A DNA stretch of 64,000 nucleotides, taken from Acidicapsa ligni (lineage in GTDB: Bacteria > Acidobacteriota > Terriglobia > Terriglobales > Acidobacteriaceae). This document shows, in pieces, positions 16,400-24,657 of this stretch. The notes beneath the pieces were generated by a model that ran no database searches, was not told the DNA's origin, and saw nothing but the letters and a program-made list of their open reading frames with translations. The stretch is from positions 62,001-126,000 of the forward strand of contig NZ_JAGSYG010000005.1 in NCBI RefSeq assembly GCF_025685655.1, in the 5' to 3' direction. Position 1 is the stretch's first letter, and each line of letters opens with the position of its first letter. Position numbers and translations under genes: made by a program.

Positions 16400-17040
16400 T
16401 TCCTCGTTATCAAAAGATTGTTTTCTTTGTACTGCTGGTGGTTTCGATTGCTATGGCTGCGGTGCTGGTGCGGCTGCGGGAGCGGGCTCATGAGCGGCTG
16501 TTGCGCGGCGAAGATTTTGCTCCGACTACGGCCCCGGCAGTTGCTCCTGCTGAGAAGGCGACGTTGCTGGTGGCGAATGACATGGATGGAACGCTGGTGA
16601 CGGAGGAGCAGTCTCTGCCGCTGCCCGTCGATGCGGAGGCACGTGCCCGGGCGCTGCTTGAAAAGCTGCTGGAGCTGTATGCCAGTCCGGGGTCGCTGCA
16701 TCCGGTGCCGGGTGTGCCGCGTGCTGTGGAGCAGGTGTTTCTGCTGTCGCCTGCGCCCAAGGGGGCTGGCCTGCATTCGGGGCAACTGGCGGTAGTCAAT
16801 CTGGCGGGAGCCTTTGCGGATGGACATCCAGCGGGGATTGAGGCGGAGACGCTGACGGTACTCTCGATCTGCGGAACGCTTCATGCGAACCTGCCACAGA
16901 TTACCGAGGTGCGTTTCCTGGTGAATGGAGCGCCGCGCAAGACGCTGGCGGGCCATGCCGATCTGACTCGAACGTATCTAACGACCGAGGCGGAGTCTAC
17001 AGGTACTGCTGGCGATGTTGGAGCGGGAGCCAGGCCTTGA
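16396..17040 (+). CDS. GerMN-domain membrane-anchored protein
   Basis: 214 residues: an N-terminal membrane anchor ('IVFFVLLVVSIAMAAVLVRL'), an Ala-rich linker and one GerMN domain (about residues 75-195) with 'HSGQLAVVNLAGAFADGHPAGIEAETLTVLSICGTLHANLPQITEVRFLVNG'. GerMN domains occur in spore-germination proteins and in many non-sporulating bacteria, where they are associated with the cell envelope. Coupled by ATGA to the amidase and by TTGA to murI, so a cell-wall role is likely. Confidence 0.88.
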   Translation: MIPRYQKIVFFVLLVVSIAMAAVLVRLRERAHERLLRGEDFAPTTAPAVAPAEKATLLVANDMDGTLVTEEQSLPLPVDAEARARALLEKLLELYASPGSLHPVPGVPRAVEQVFLLSPAPKGAGLHSGQLAVVNLAGAFADGHPAGIEAETLTVLSICGTLHANLPQITEVRFLVNGAPRKTLAGHADLTRTYLTTEAESTGTAGDVGAGARP

Positions 17041-17915
17041 GCGTGAACGCAAGTTCGGACACAAATATGAAAACAAAGGTTATTGAGCAGAGCACGGGTG
17101 CGGGTCCGGTGATTGGGGTCTTCGATTCGGGATTTGGCGGCCTGACTGTGCTGAAGGCGCTGTTGCATCGCATTCCCAATGCGAGCTTTGTTTTTCTGGG
17201 CGATACGGCGCGTTTGCCTTATGGATCCAAGTCGCAGCGGACGATTGCGCGGTATGCGTCGGAGAGTGCGCAGTTCCTGGTGCATGAGCAGAAGGCGGAG
17301 TATCTCGTAATCGCATGCAATACCGCGAGTGCGCTGGCGCTGGATGCGATCAAGGATTCTGTGCCTGTGCCGGTGCTGGGCGTAATTGAGCCGGGTGCTG
17401 CCGCGGCGGCGGCTAGTTCGCAGAGCCGGGATGTGATGGTGATTGCGACCGAGGCCACGGTGGCCAGCCATGCTTATGCTGCGGCCTGCCGGGCGCAGGG
17501 GCTGCGTGGTGTGGAGAAGGCTTGTCCGCTGCTGGTACCGCTGGTTGAAGAGGGATGGACAGACCATCCGGTGACGGCTGAGGTGGTGCGAATTTATCTG
17601 GACGAGTTGCTGGCGGAGGCGCGGACGGCAGGGCAATCTCCCGACACGCTGGTGCTGGGATGCACGCATTATCCGCTGTTGCGCGCGATGTTTGAGCGGA
17701 CGGTGCCGGAGGGAGTGCGCGTGATCGATTCGGCGGAGGCAACGGCGGAGGAAGCGGCGCGGCAGTTGCAGGCTCATCCGTTATTGGCGCAGGCTGCTGG
17801 AGTGCCGTCGATTCGCTGCTTTGCTACGGATTCTGTCGAGAAGTTTGAGCGGCTTGGATCGCGATTTCTTGGATTGCCGGTAGGCAAGGTGGAGCTTGTC
17901 GATCTCGGTGGGTAA
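17037..17915 (+). CDS. murI: Glutamate racemase
   Basis: Converts L- to D-glutamate for peptidoglycan. 292 residues from the TTG at 17037, which overlaps the previous stop; an ATG at 17067 (MKTKVIEQ) is an alternative. Family marks: 'IGVFDSGFGGLTVLKAL', catalytic Cys94 in 'IACNTASALAL' and Cys209 in 'LVLGCTHYPLL'. 'FLGDTARLPYGSKS' binds substrate. Third gene of the cell-wall run. Confidence 0.96.
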   Translation: MSVNASSDTNMKTKVIEQSTGAGPVIGVFDSGFGGLTVLKALLHRIPNASFVFLGDTARLPYGSKSQRTIARYASESAQFLVHEQKAEYLVIACNTASALALDAIKDSVPVPVLGVIEPGAAAAAASSQSRDVMVIATEATVASHAYAAACRAQGLRGVEKACPLLVPLVEEGWTDHPVTAEVVRIYLDELLAEARTAGQSPDTLVLGCTHYPLLRAMFERTVPEGVRVIDSAEATAEEAARQLQAHPLLAQAAGVPSIRCFATDSVEKFERLGSRFLGLPVGKVELVDLGG

Positions 17916-18060
17916 CTGCATGTTTGCGGGCTGATTCCGCAGAGTGAGATGCGGTCCTGCGGTGATCCAGCATTTCGTTTGCGGGGGCTGGTATTCTGAA
18001 TGGCGTTTGCCGGACCGTTCTTTGGATAGAGTGGTCTGGTTGTGGAAGGAGAGTTTTTCA

Positions 18061-18837
18061 ATGAGTGGTTTAGTAGATCTGACTGGAAAAACGGCGGTCG
18101 TGTTTGGGTTGGCCAACAAGCGTTCGATTGCGTGGGGAATCGCGCAGAAGCTGCAGGAGGCCGGTGCGAGCCTGGCTATCTGCTACCAGAATGAGCGCCT
18201 GAAGGCGGAAGCGCAGGGGCTGATTGACGAGTTGCCGGGAGCCGAGGGCTTTCAGTGCGATGTATCGAGCGATGCGGAGATCGACGCGCTCTTTGCCAAG
18301 CTCAAGGAGCGGTACGGCAAGCTGGATGTGGTCGTTCATGCGGTGGCTTATGCGCTGGCGGAGGATATGCATGGCGACTTCCTCAATACGAGCCGCGAGG
18401 GATTTCGCATTGCGCATGATGTGAGCGTGTATTCGCTGATTGCGGTTTCGCGGGCTGCTGCTCCGTTGATGACCGATGGCGGCAGCATCATGACGCTGAC
18501 CTACTTTGGCGCGGAGAAGGTTGTGCCTAACTACAACGTCATGGGCGTTGCGAAGGCGGCACTCGAAGCGACTGTACGGTATCTTGCTTCGAGCATGGGA
18601 CCACAGAAGATTCGCGTGAATGCGATTTCTGCGGGACCGATTCGCACGCTGGCGGCACGTGGCGTAGGAGCGTTGGGCGAGATGCTCAAGGCGCATGCGG
18701 AGAAGTCTCCACTGCGGCGTAATGTGGATCAGATTGAAGTCGGCGGCACTGCGCTTTACCTGGCCAGCGGCCTGTCGACCGCTGTAACGGGCGAGACGAT
18801 TTATGTGGACTGCGGCTACAACATTATGGGATTCTGA
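18061..18837 (+). CDS. fabI: Enoyl-[acyl-carrier-protein] reductase (NADH)
   Basis: Final reduction step of fatty-acid elongation. 258 residues, SDR fold. It has the FabI-type nucleotide loop 'GLANKRSIAWGIAQKL', Tyr148 in 'LTYFGAEK' and the catalytic pair Tyr158-(x6)-Lys165 in 'YNVMGVAK', then 'RVNAISAGPIRTLAA'. The ATG at 18061 follows AAGGAGAG by 7 bases. The 145 bases upstream contain no gene. Confidence 0.96.
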   Translation: MSGLVDLTGKTAVVFGLANKRSIAWGIAQKLQEAGASLAICYQNERLKAEAQGLIDELPGAEGFQCDVSSDAEIDALFAKLKERYGKLDVVVHAVAYALAEDMHGDFLNTSREGFRIAHDVSVYSLIAVSRAAAPLMTDGGSIMTLTYFGAEKVVPNYNVMGVAKAALEATVRYLASSMGPQKIRVNAISAGPIRTLAARGVGALGEMLKAHAEKSPLRRNVDQIEVGGTALYLASGLSTAVTGETIYVDCGYNIMGF

Positions 18838-18925
18838 GCTTCTTCCCGGCAGTTAAGGCAATTCGCTGCACCGCTCTTGTTGGTATTTTGCGCGGAAACG
18901 GCCGGGCTTGAAGCGAGGAATTTTT

Positions 18926-19951
18926 ATGGCTAACTTGAGTTACGCAGTGCCCGGGCTGGTGCTCGGGCCTGGTAGTGGATTTTCGCAAGAGGTGCAGGAC
19001 TTTCAAAGAGACCTGCGCTCGCTGGGTTATATCGCGGGGCCGATCGATGGGCAGTTTGGCAACGGCACAGCTCTTGCCGTTGCTGCCCTGATTTACGATC
19101 TGCAGAATTACGATGGATCCGGCACGGATGGCGATGCTCCTGTTGCAATCAAAAAATACAACCAGGGTAGTTTGACGGGACAGGCGGATCAGGCCCTGGT
19201 GACTTGTATTGCGGCGATGCTGGACGATGACAGCTATCCCAAACTTCCTGCATCGGGCGATCCTGCCGGAGATAATCTGCGCGCTCTGACGGCTATCCAG
19301 GCGATGCCAAATCCTGGCGTACCGCTGCCGTATCTGCTGGCGATCGTGAACCAGGAAAGCGCGATGCGCCACTACCAGGTGCCGACACGCGGCAACATCG
19401 ATAACTTCGTAACGATTGGGCTGGACCGGAACGATCCGAATAATCCTGCGAGGATTACTTCGCGGGGGCATGGCATTGGGCAGTACACGCTGTTTCATCA
19501 CCCACCCACGGCAGATGAAGTGCAGTCTTTCATTCTCGACCCGGTAAAAAATGTAAGTAAGACGATCTCGGAGATGACGGATAAGTTCGCTAACTATGTT
19601 CTTGGGCCGACGGCTTCCCAGGTAGCGGATGATCGCGTGGCGGAATACGGTCATGCGGCCTTGAATCCGTGCAAGTATCCACAGGGCGATTCGAGGTTTC
19701 AGGCCGATTGCGTGAACTGCCTGAAGAGCGCGCCACCGGTGACGATCACTTCAGGAACGACCTTGTGGTACGAGGGTGCTTCCGGTACCTACGCACGGAC
19801 TCAGTATCATGTCGGCAGCTACAGCAATGTTCCGCAACGAAGCAAGATCGGCTGCGACTGGCCGTATGCGGCGAGGCGGTTCAATGGCAGTGGGGTCAAC
19901 TCCTTTGACTACCAGGCGGAATTTTTGCTGAAGGTGCTGGCACAGGGATAG
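18926..19951 (+). CDS. Peptidoglycan-binding/lytic-transglycosylase-like protein
   Basis: 341 residues, no signal peptide. Residues about 15-60 look like a peptidoglycan-binding repeat ('EVQDFQRDLRSLGYIAGPIDGQFGNGTALAV'). The middle has a lysozyme/transglycosylase-like pattern: 'LPYLLAIVNQESAMRHY', with Glu in the position of the catalytic acid, and 'GHGIGQYTLF'. The C-terminal third contains five cysteines. GAGGAA precedes the ATG at 18926. It resembles phage- or effector-type muramidases delivered by other routes, but no secretion genes are nearby. Domain calls rest on short motifs. Confidence 0.7.
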   Translation: MANLSYAVPGLVLGPGSGFSQEVQDFQRDLRSLGYIAGPIDGQFGNGTALAVAALIYDLQNYDGSGTDGDAPVAIKKYNQGSLTGQADQALVTCIAAMLDDDSYPKLPASGDPAGDNLRALTAIQAMPNPGVPLPYLLAIVNQESAMRHYQVPTRGNIDNFVTIGLDRNDPNNPARITSRGHGIGQYTLFHHPPTADEVQSFILDPVKNVSKTISEMTDKFANYVLGPTASQVADDRVAEYGHAALNPCKYPQGDSRFQADCVNCLKSAPPVTITSGTTLWYEGASGTYARTQYHVGSYSNVPQRSKIGCDWPYAARRFNGSGVNSFDYQAEFLLKVLAQG

Positions 19952-20096
19952 TTTTCGTTCAGGAGATAGGTGAAACCATGCTGCCCGCGGAGAGAGAATC
20001 TTTGCGGGCAGTTTTGCGACTGGCAGTTGCCGAGGGGCGAAGATCCGCCGAGGATGTGCGATTTATTCCTTGAGCCGCGATTTATTCTTAGAACAT

Positions 20097-21401
20097 ATGA
20101 CGGCGAGTGGTGTTGGTGCTTCAGATCCAAAGTTCGCGCATGTGCAGCGGCTGTTTGCCGGATTGCGTGCTGGTGAGACGCGAGCGCTGGCGCGGGCGGT
20201 TTCGCTGGTGGAGGACGACGCGGCCGAGGCTGTGACGCTGCTGGATGCCTGCCGGGAGAGTTTGGCGGGTGCAGAACGGGTGCTGCGTATCGGGATCACC
20301 GGTCCTCCGGGTGCGGGCAAGAGCACGCTGGTGGATGCGTTGGCCCGGGAGTTGCGCGCGCAGGGTCGAAGGGTGGGGATTGTGGCTGTCGATCCATCGA
20401 GCCCATTTACAGGCGGAGCGATTCTGGGGGATCGCATACGGCTTGGCGAGTTTGCGGCAGATGCCGGCGTGTACATGCGTTCGATGGCTACGCGGGGCCA
20501 CCTTGGCGGCCTGGCGAAGGCAACCGACGATGTGCTGACGGTAATTGAGGCATCCGGCAAAGACGTGCTGCTGATCGAGACGACTGGCGTGGGGCAGGGC
20601 GAGATTGAGGTTGTTGGCCTGGCCGATGTGGTGGCTGTAGTGCTGGTGCCGGGGATGGGAGACAGCATTCAATCGCTCAAGGCGGGCGTGCTGGAGATTG
20701 CTTCTGTCTATGTTCTGAACAAGGCGGATCGTGAGGGTATTGAGCGCCTTGAGCAGGAGATTCAGGGGCTGCTGGTGCTTTCTGCCGTGGTGGCTCCCGC
20801 TGGAGTGAAGGCGGATGCGCCTCCAATTCTGCGCACGGTTGCGACTACCGGGGCAGGTGTGGCAGATCTGCTGGCAGCTATGGATGCGGCGCCGCGAAAT
20901 TCTGCTCGGAAGAGTGCAGTTCGTCTGGGGGCGGGGGCTGTGCCGGATGCGCGTGTGGTGCTGGATGCGCGCCCGGTTATGGATGCAAGTCCTGTGCTGG
21001 ATCATCTGGGTATCGCGGTTCGGTCGCTGGATGCTTCGCAGAGACTGTACGCGGCGTTGGGAATGGCTGTCTCCGGTGTTGAGGAGATTGCGAGTGAGCG
21101 CGTGCGGGTTGCGATGCTGTCGGCGGGTGAGAGTCGCATCGAGTTACTTGAGCCTACCGAGAGCGATTCGGCGGTGGGGCGTTTTCTTGCCAAGCGCGGC
21201 GAGGGGTTGCATCACATTGCGCTGCGGGTGCCTGATCTGGCGGCGACGGTGGCGAAGTTGAAGTTGCAGGGAGTTCGGCTGGTTTCGGAGACGATCCAGA
21301 TAGGCGCGGGTGGGCACCGGTATGTGTTTGTGCATCCGACGAGCGCCAATGGAGTGCTGCTGGAGCTGGTGGAATCTGCGTACGAGGGGGAAAGAAGTTG
21401 A
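20097..21401 (+). CDS. MeaB-type GTPase fused to methylmalonyl-CoA epimerase
   Basis: Two enzymes of propionyl/methylmalonyl-CoA metabolism in one chain. Residues about 1-285 are the ArgK/MeaB P-loop chaperone that protects and loads B12 into methylmalonyl-CoA mutase (Walker A 'GPPGAGKST' from residue 69, 'VAVDPSSPFTGGAILGDRIR', 'IETTGVGQGE', 'NKAD'). Residues 300-434 are a glyoxalase-fold epimerase: 'DHLGIAVRSLD' (His303), 'HHIALRV' (372-373) and 'LLELVE' (Glu423) supply the metal ligands. A short Ala/Arg linker joins them. The start is uncertain: ATG 20097, or TTG 20070. No mutase gene is in the window. The stop overlaps the tsaB start (TTGA). Confidence 0.93.
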   Translation: MTASGVGASDPKFAHVQRLFAGLRAGETRALARAVSLVEDDAAEAVTLLDACRESLAGAERVLRIGITGPPGAGKSTLVDALARELRAQGRRVGIVAVDPSSPFTGGAILGDRIRLGEFAADAGVYMRSMATRGHLGGLAKATDDVLTVIEASGKDVLLIETTGVGQGEIEVVGLADVVAVVLVPGMGDSIQSLKAGVLEIASVYVLNKADREGIERLEQEIQGLLVLSAVVAPAGVKADAPPILRTVATTGAGVADLLAAMDAAPRNSARKSAVRLGAGAVPDARVVLDARPVMDASPVLDHLGIAVRSLDASQRLYAALGMAVSGVEEIASERVRVAMLSAGESRIELLEPTESDSAVGRFLAKRGEGLHHIALRVPDLAATVAKLKLQGVRLVSETIQIGAGGHRYVFVHPTSANGVLLELVESAYEGERS

Positions 21402-22045
21402 TTTTGCTCAGTGTTGATACCTGTGGACCGTCTGGTTCGATTGCCCTGGGAAGAGTTGTGGATGGACGGATTTTGCTGCTGGGGCAAACGGAACTGGCGG
21501 GGGGCGAATATGCCGCCGCGCTGGTGCAGGGGATCGCAGATTTGTTGTCGTCTGCGGGACTGTCGGTCGCGGATCTGGCGGGTATTGTGGCTGTCGCAGG
21601 GCCGGGGAGTTTCACTGGGATTCGCATTGGGCTGAGCACTGTCAAGGCGCTGGCTGAGGCAGGCGGTTTGCCAGTGGTGACGGTTTCGCGGCTTGTGTTG
21701 CTGGCGGATCTGGCGAAGACGCGCTGCGCCGCCCTGGACGCGCATCGGGGGCAGGTCTTTCTGGGTATTTACGAGGACGGTGTGGCTCGGGAGGTTCTGG
21801 TTACCGCGGGTGAGTTTACGACGGTTTCCCGCTTGCCAGGGCCGGTGGCTTTCTGCGAGGAGACGGTCGCTCACCTGCTGGAGACGGTGGTGACGGATGT
21901 GGAACTGGCACGGACTGCCGCGCCGACCGCTGCGGTGGCACTGGAGTTTGCAATGGGCAAGTGGCAGGCGGGCGAGTTCGCCGATGTTGAGTCGCTGGAT
22001 GGATATTATTTGCGTGGCGCCGATGCGAAATTGGCAGTCAGATAG
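21398..22045 (+). CDS. tsaB: tRNA t6A complex dimerisation protein TsaB
   Basis: Inactive-kinase-fold partner of TsaD in t6A synthesis. 215 residues: 'ILLSVDTCGPSGSIAL' at the N-terminus, 'GIVAVAGPGSFTGIRIGLSTVKALAEA' (the family signature) and 'ALDAHRGQVFLGIY'. The TTG start overlaps the MeaB-fusion stop. Followed 6 bases later by rimI, the usual neighbour. Confidence 0.95.
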   Translation: MILLSVDTCGPSGSIALGRVVDGRILLLGQTELAGGEYAAALVQGIADLLSSAGLSVADLAGIVAVAGPGSFTGIRIGLSTVKALAEAGGLPVVTVSRLVLLADLAKTRCAALDAHRGQVFLGIYEDGVAREVLVTAGEFTTVSRLPGPVAFCEETVAHLLETVVTDVELARTAAPTAAVALEFAMGKWQAGEFADVESLDGYYLRGADAKLAVR

Positions 22046-22051
22046 GGTTGA

Positions 22052-22522
22052 GTGGTGAGTTTTTTCGTACGCGCGATGCGCGAGTCGGATATTGAGAGGG
22101 TAATGACGATTGCGGCTTCGTTGGCTGAGGCTCCGCATTGGCCTCGCGAGGCGTATATCGCTGCGATTGCGCCGGACAGCACTTTACGCCGAGTAGCGCT
22201 GGTTGCTCAATTTGCGGATGGAGTGGCTGGGTTTGTGGTGGCCAGTGTGCTGGCTCCTCAATCTGAGCTGGAGTCAATCGCGGTAACTTCGACAGCGCAG
22301 AGGCAGGGGGTTGCGACGGCCCTGCTGCGGGAGTTGACCGGCGAGTTGTCCGCCTCCGGCGTTGAGGAACTGCTGCTTGAGTTGAGGGCTTCCAATGCCC
22401 GCGCGGCTGATTTTTACGAGCAGTACGGCTTTATGCCTGCGGGCAGGCGGCGAAGCTATTACCAGGACCCGGTGGAAGACGCGCTGTTGCTCCGGCTCAA
22501 TCTGCCTAAAAACAAATCCTGA
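22052..22522 (+). CDS. rimI: GNAT N-acetyltransferase, RimI type
   Basis: 156-residue GNAT protein, probably acetylating the N-terminal alanine of ribosomal protein S18. Motif A 'LESIAVTSTAQRQGVATALLREL' holds the acetyl-CoA loop; 'ASNARAADFYEQYGFMPAGRRRSYY' is the RimI-like motif B. The assignment relies partly on tsaB adjacency. GTG start; two in-frame GTG codons sit together at 22052 and 22055. Confidence 0.88.
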   Translation: MVSFFVRAMRESDIERVMTIAASLAEAPHWPREAYIAAIAPDSTLRRVALVAQFADGVAGFVVASVLAPQSELESIAVTSTAQRQGVATALLRELTGELSASGVEELLLELRASNARAADFYEQYGFMPAGRRRSYYQDPVEDALLLRLNLPKNKS

Positions 22523-22617
22523 TCTTGAAGGTTATCCACACTTTGGTTTGCAACCTGTAGTTTTGTGGGTTGCAGTGGCCGATTCATCAGGCGTATATAT
22601 TCGAGCAGAGGTGTCCA

Positions 22618-22827
22618 ATGGATGAACCACTCGAAGCAGAGTTGAATGCGGAGATCGGTCGCCTGTTGACCGAGCACAGGCGCTATTCTTCGCGTTTGGA
22701 CGAACTGGTGACCAAGCCATACCTTTCCACTGATGAGCAGTTGGAAGAGGTTCGGCTGAAGAAACTGAAGCTTCATGCAAAGGACCTCATTTCGGCCCTG
22801 GAGCAACGTAATACGGCGGTAGCTTAG
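22618..22827 (+). CDS. YdcH/DUF465-like small helical protein
   Basis: 69 residues, helical throughout: 'EIGRLLTEHRRYSSRLDELVTKPYLSTDEQLEEVRLKKLKLHAKDLI' matches the YdcH/DUF465 pattern (L..EH..L...I..L...p..sD..l..lKk.KL.lKD.i). The ATG at 22618 has AGAGGTG 6 bases before it. A TTGCAG box and TATATA 18 bases later lie just upstream and may be its promoter. Function unknown; such proteins are widespread and often abundant. Confidence 0.85.
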   Translation: MDEPLEAELNAEIGRLLTEHRRYSSRLDELVTKPYLSTDEQLEEVRLKKLKLHAKDLISALEQRNTAVA

Positions 22828-22937
22828 GCCGGAATAGCTTACGAGCCGGAAGTAAATTTGAATGCCGACGGGGGTACTTGCCTCCCTGGTTGGCAGGGAT
22901 GTAGCAGCCGAGACTGTGTTTAACGGCCTTGCGCCCG

Positions 22938-22943
22938 TATAAT
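22938..22943 (+). promoter_or_regulatory. Consensus -10 box (TATAAT) 12 bases before psd
   Basis: TATAAT at 22938-22943, with a poor -35 (TGTGTT) 17 bases upstream. If used, transcription would begin about 5 bases before the psd ATG, leaving almost no leader. No Shine-Dalgarno sequence is present before that ATG. Confidence 0.4.
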
Positions 22944-22954
22944 CGTTTGGAATC

Positions 22955-23593
22955 ATGGTGAGAGACGGTTATTTCTATGGTGCGGGTCTGCTGGTTGCGG
23001 CTGCGCTCCTTTTTTGGTTGACGAGCTGGCCTTTGGCGCTCGTTCCTGTGTTGCTGGCTGCGTTTTTTCTCTGGTTTTTTCGCAATCCTTCGCGGACAAT
23101 TCCAACTGGGCCTGGGCTGATTGTTTCGCCCGGCGATGGCCTGGTTACGGAGACGGTGCGTTTGGAAACTCCAGACGGCCCACGACAGCGAATCAGCATC
23201 TTTCTAAGCGTGTTTGATGTTCACGTGAACCGGTCTCCGATTGCCGGAACGATCATCGATGTTCGCTACCAGAAAGGCCTCTATCTGAACGCGATGAATC
23301 CTTCGTCGGCAGACAAGAACGAACAGAACATTGTTACCGTTCGGAGCGATGGCCCGGGTGGCTACGAGGTCACGTTCAAGCAGATCGCCGGTCTGCTGGC
23401 ACGGCGTATCGTGTTCGAGCCCAGGCTGGGAGACAAGCTGGGGCGGGGTGAACTAGTCGGGCTCATCAAGTTTGGTTCGCGCGTGGATGTACTGCTACCT
23501 GTCGAAGCGGAGTTGCTGGTGAAAAAAGGTGTTCGCGTTAAGGGCGGCTCTTCTGTGCTGGCCGCGATGCCTGCCGGCGGAGCGCGCTCGTAA
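22955..23593 (+). CDS. psd: Phosphatidylserine decarboxylase (short, PSD-A type)
   Basis: Makes phosphatidylethanolamine from phosphatidylserine at the membrane. 212 residues, the short form. An N-terminal hydrophobic hairpin ('[31 protein letters not shown]' region) is followed by 'SPGDGLV', '[12 protein letters not shown]' and the self-cleavage site 'KFGSRVDV', where Ser175 would become the pyruvoyl group. Its stop overlaps the pssA start (TAATG), joining both steps of PE synthesis. Confidence 0.95.
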   Translation: MVRDGYFYGAGLLVAAALLFWLTSWPLALVPVLLAAFFLWFFRNPSRTIPTGPGLIVSPGDGLVTETVRLETPDGPRQRISIFLSVFDVHVNRSPIAGTIIDVRYQKGLYLNAMNPSSADKNEQNIVTVRSDGPGGYEVTFKQIAGLLARRIVFEPRLGDKLGRGELVGLIKFGSRVDVLLPVEAELLVKKGVRVKGGSSVLAAMPAGGARS

Positions 23594-24657
23594 TGTCACG
23601 TCTGCAAGATGAGGATGCTGTAGCACGCGCTGGTGCGCGAGCGGCGCGTATGCGGCGTGGGATGTACGTGTTGCCTTCGCTGTTTACGGCGGGAAGCATC
23701 GGGGCTGGGTATTTCGCGATCACCCAGACGATGGAATCCATGACTGCAATTCAGTCCAGTGGAGAGCATCTTGACTGGGCCGCGAAGGCTATCTGCTTTG
23801 CAATTCCTTTCGACGCGCTCGACGGGCGCATTGCCCGCATGACCAATACGACGAGCGAGTTTGGCAAGGAGCTGGATTCGCTGGCCGATGCCATTACCTT
23901 TGGCGTGGCTCCGGCTCTGCTGGCTTTTGCCTGGGGTTTTCATTCGCTGCCGGAGACTCCCTCGCCGGAGCTGCATCACCTGATCCTCCAAGTCGGTTCC
24001 TTTGTCTGCTTTCTCTTTTTGCTTTGCGGCGTTTCTCGTCTGGCCCGCTTCAATATCAGCCACGATGCCAAGCCGAGGAACCCGGGTCGGCAGGACCGCA
24101 AGTATTTCGTCGGAATGCCGATTCCGGCGGCAGCGGGCATGATCGCGTCCACGGTCTACTGCTGCAATGGATACACGATTCCCAACCGGTGGCTGGCAAT
24201 GGCCTGGATTGTCCTGGTTGGGCTGTTGGGTTTCCTGATGGTCTGTACCTGGAGATTCTGGTCGGGCAAGGAGATCAATCTCGCTCGCACCCAGCCGTTT
24301 CAACTGCTGGTGGTGCTTGCGATTGTGCTGTTCATCCTGATTCGCTTCTCTCGCGGTGCGCTTTTCCTTATGGCGCTGACTTACATGTTCTCTGGAATAT
24401 GGGCGAGGGCGGCGTACTCGTGGTCGCGACGGCGGCGGCAAATACCCAGAGGGGCCGTTGCAGAAGAGCGCTACGGACCGCCAATGTTTACGGGAAACTC
24501 GGCAGATCCTCATGCGGATATGCACGATACGCATATGCACGGCGATCCAGAGGCCTGGCAGGAACGCGGGCCGGAGCCGGAATATAAGCAGGGCGACCTG
24601 TATACGCACTCCAATCCAGAACGAAACGAGCAGGAACCTGGACCGAATGGCTACTGA
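23593..24657 (+). CDS. pssA: CDP-diacylglycerol-serine O-phosphatidyltransferase
   Basis: Membrane enzyme making phosphatidylserine, substrate of the upstream psd. The CDP-alcohol phosphotransferase signature D(x2)DG(x2)AR(x8)G(x3)D(x3)D is complete, from Asp74 in 'DALDGRIARMTNTTSEFGKE' followed by 'LDSLAD'. About eight hydrophobic segments span residues 25-265. Beyond the usual end there is a 65-residue hydrophilic tail with a His/Asp-rich patch ('HADMHDTHMHGD', about residues 305-316) that could bind metal. Confidence 0.95.
   Translation: MSRLQDEDAVARAGARAARMRRGMYVLPSLFTAGSIGAGYFAITQTMESMTAIQSSGEHLDWAAKAICFAIPFDALDGRIARMTNTTSEFGKELDSLADAITFGVAPALLAFAWGFHSLPETPSPELHHLILQVGSFVCFLFLLCGVSRLARFNISHDAKPRNPGRQDRKYFVGMPIPAAAGMIASTVYCCNGYTIPNRWLAMAWIVLVGLLGFLMVCTWRFWSGKEINLARTQPFQLLVVLAIVLFILIRFSRGALFLMALTYMFSGIWARAAYSWSRRRRQIPRGAVAEERYGPPMFTGNSADPHADMHDTHMHGDPEAWQERGPEPEYKQGDLYTHSNPERNEQEPGPNGY

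Noticed and set aside
24458..24646. Longer N-terminus for the Asd-like protein
   Set aside because: The added 63 residues are read from the pssA tail in another phase; the ATG at 24647 gives the normal family start.
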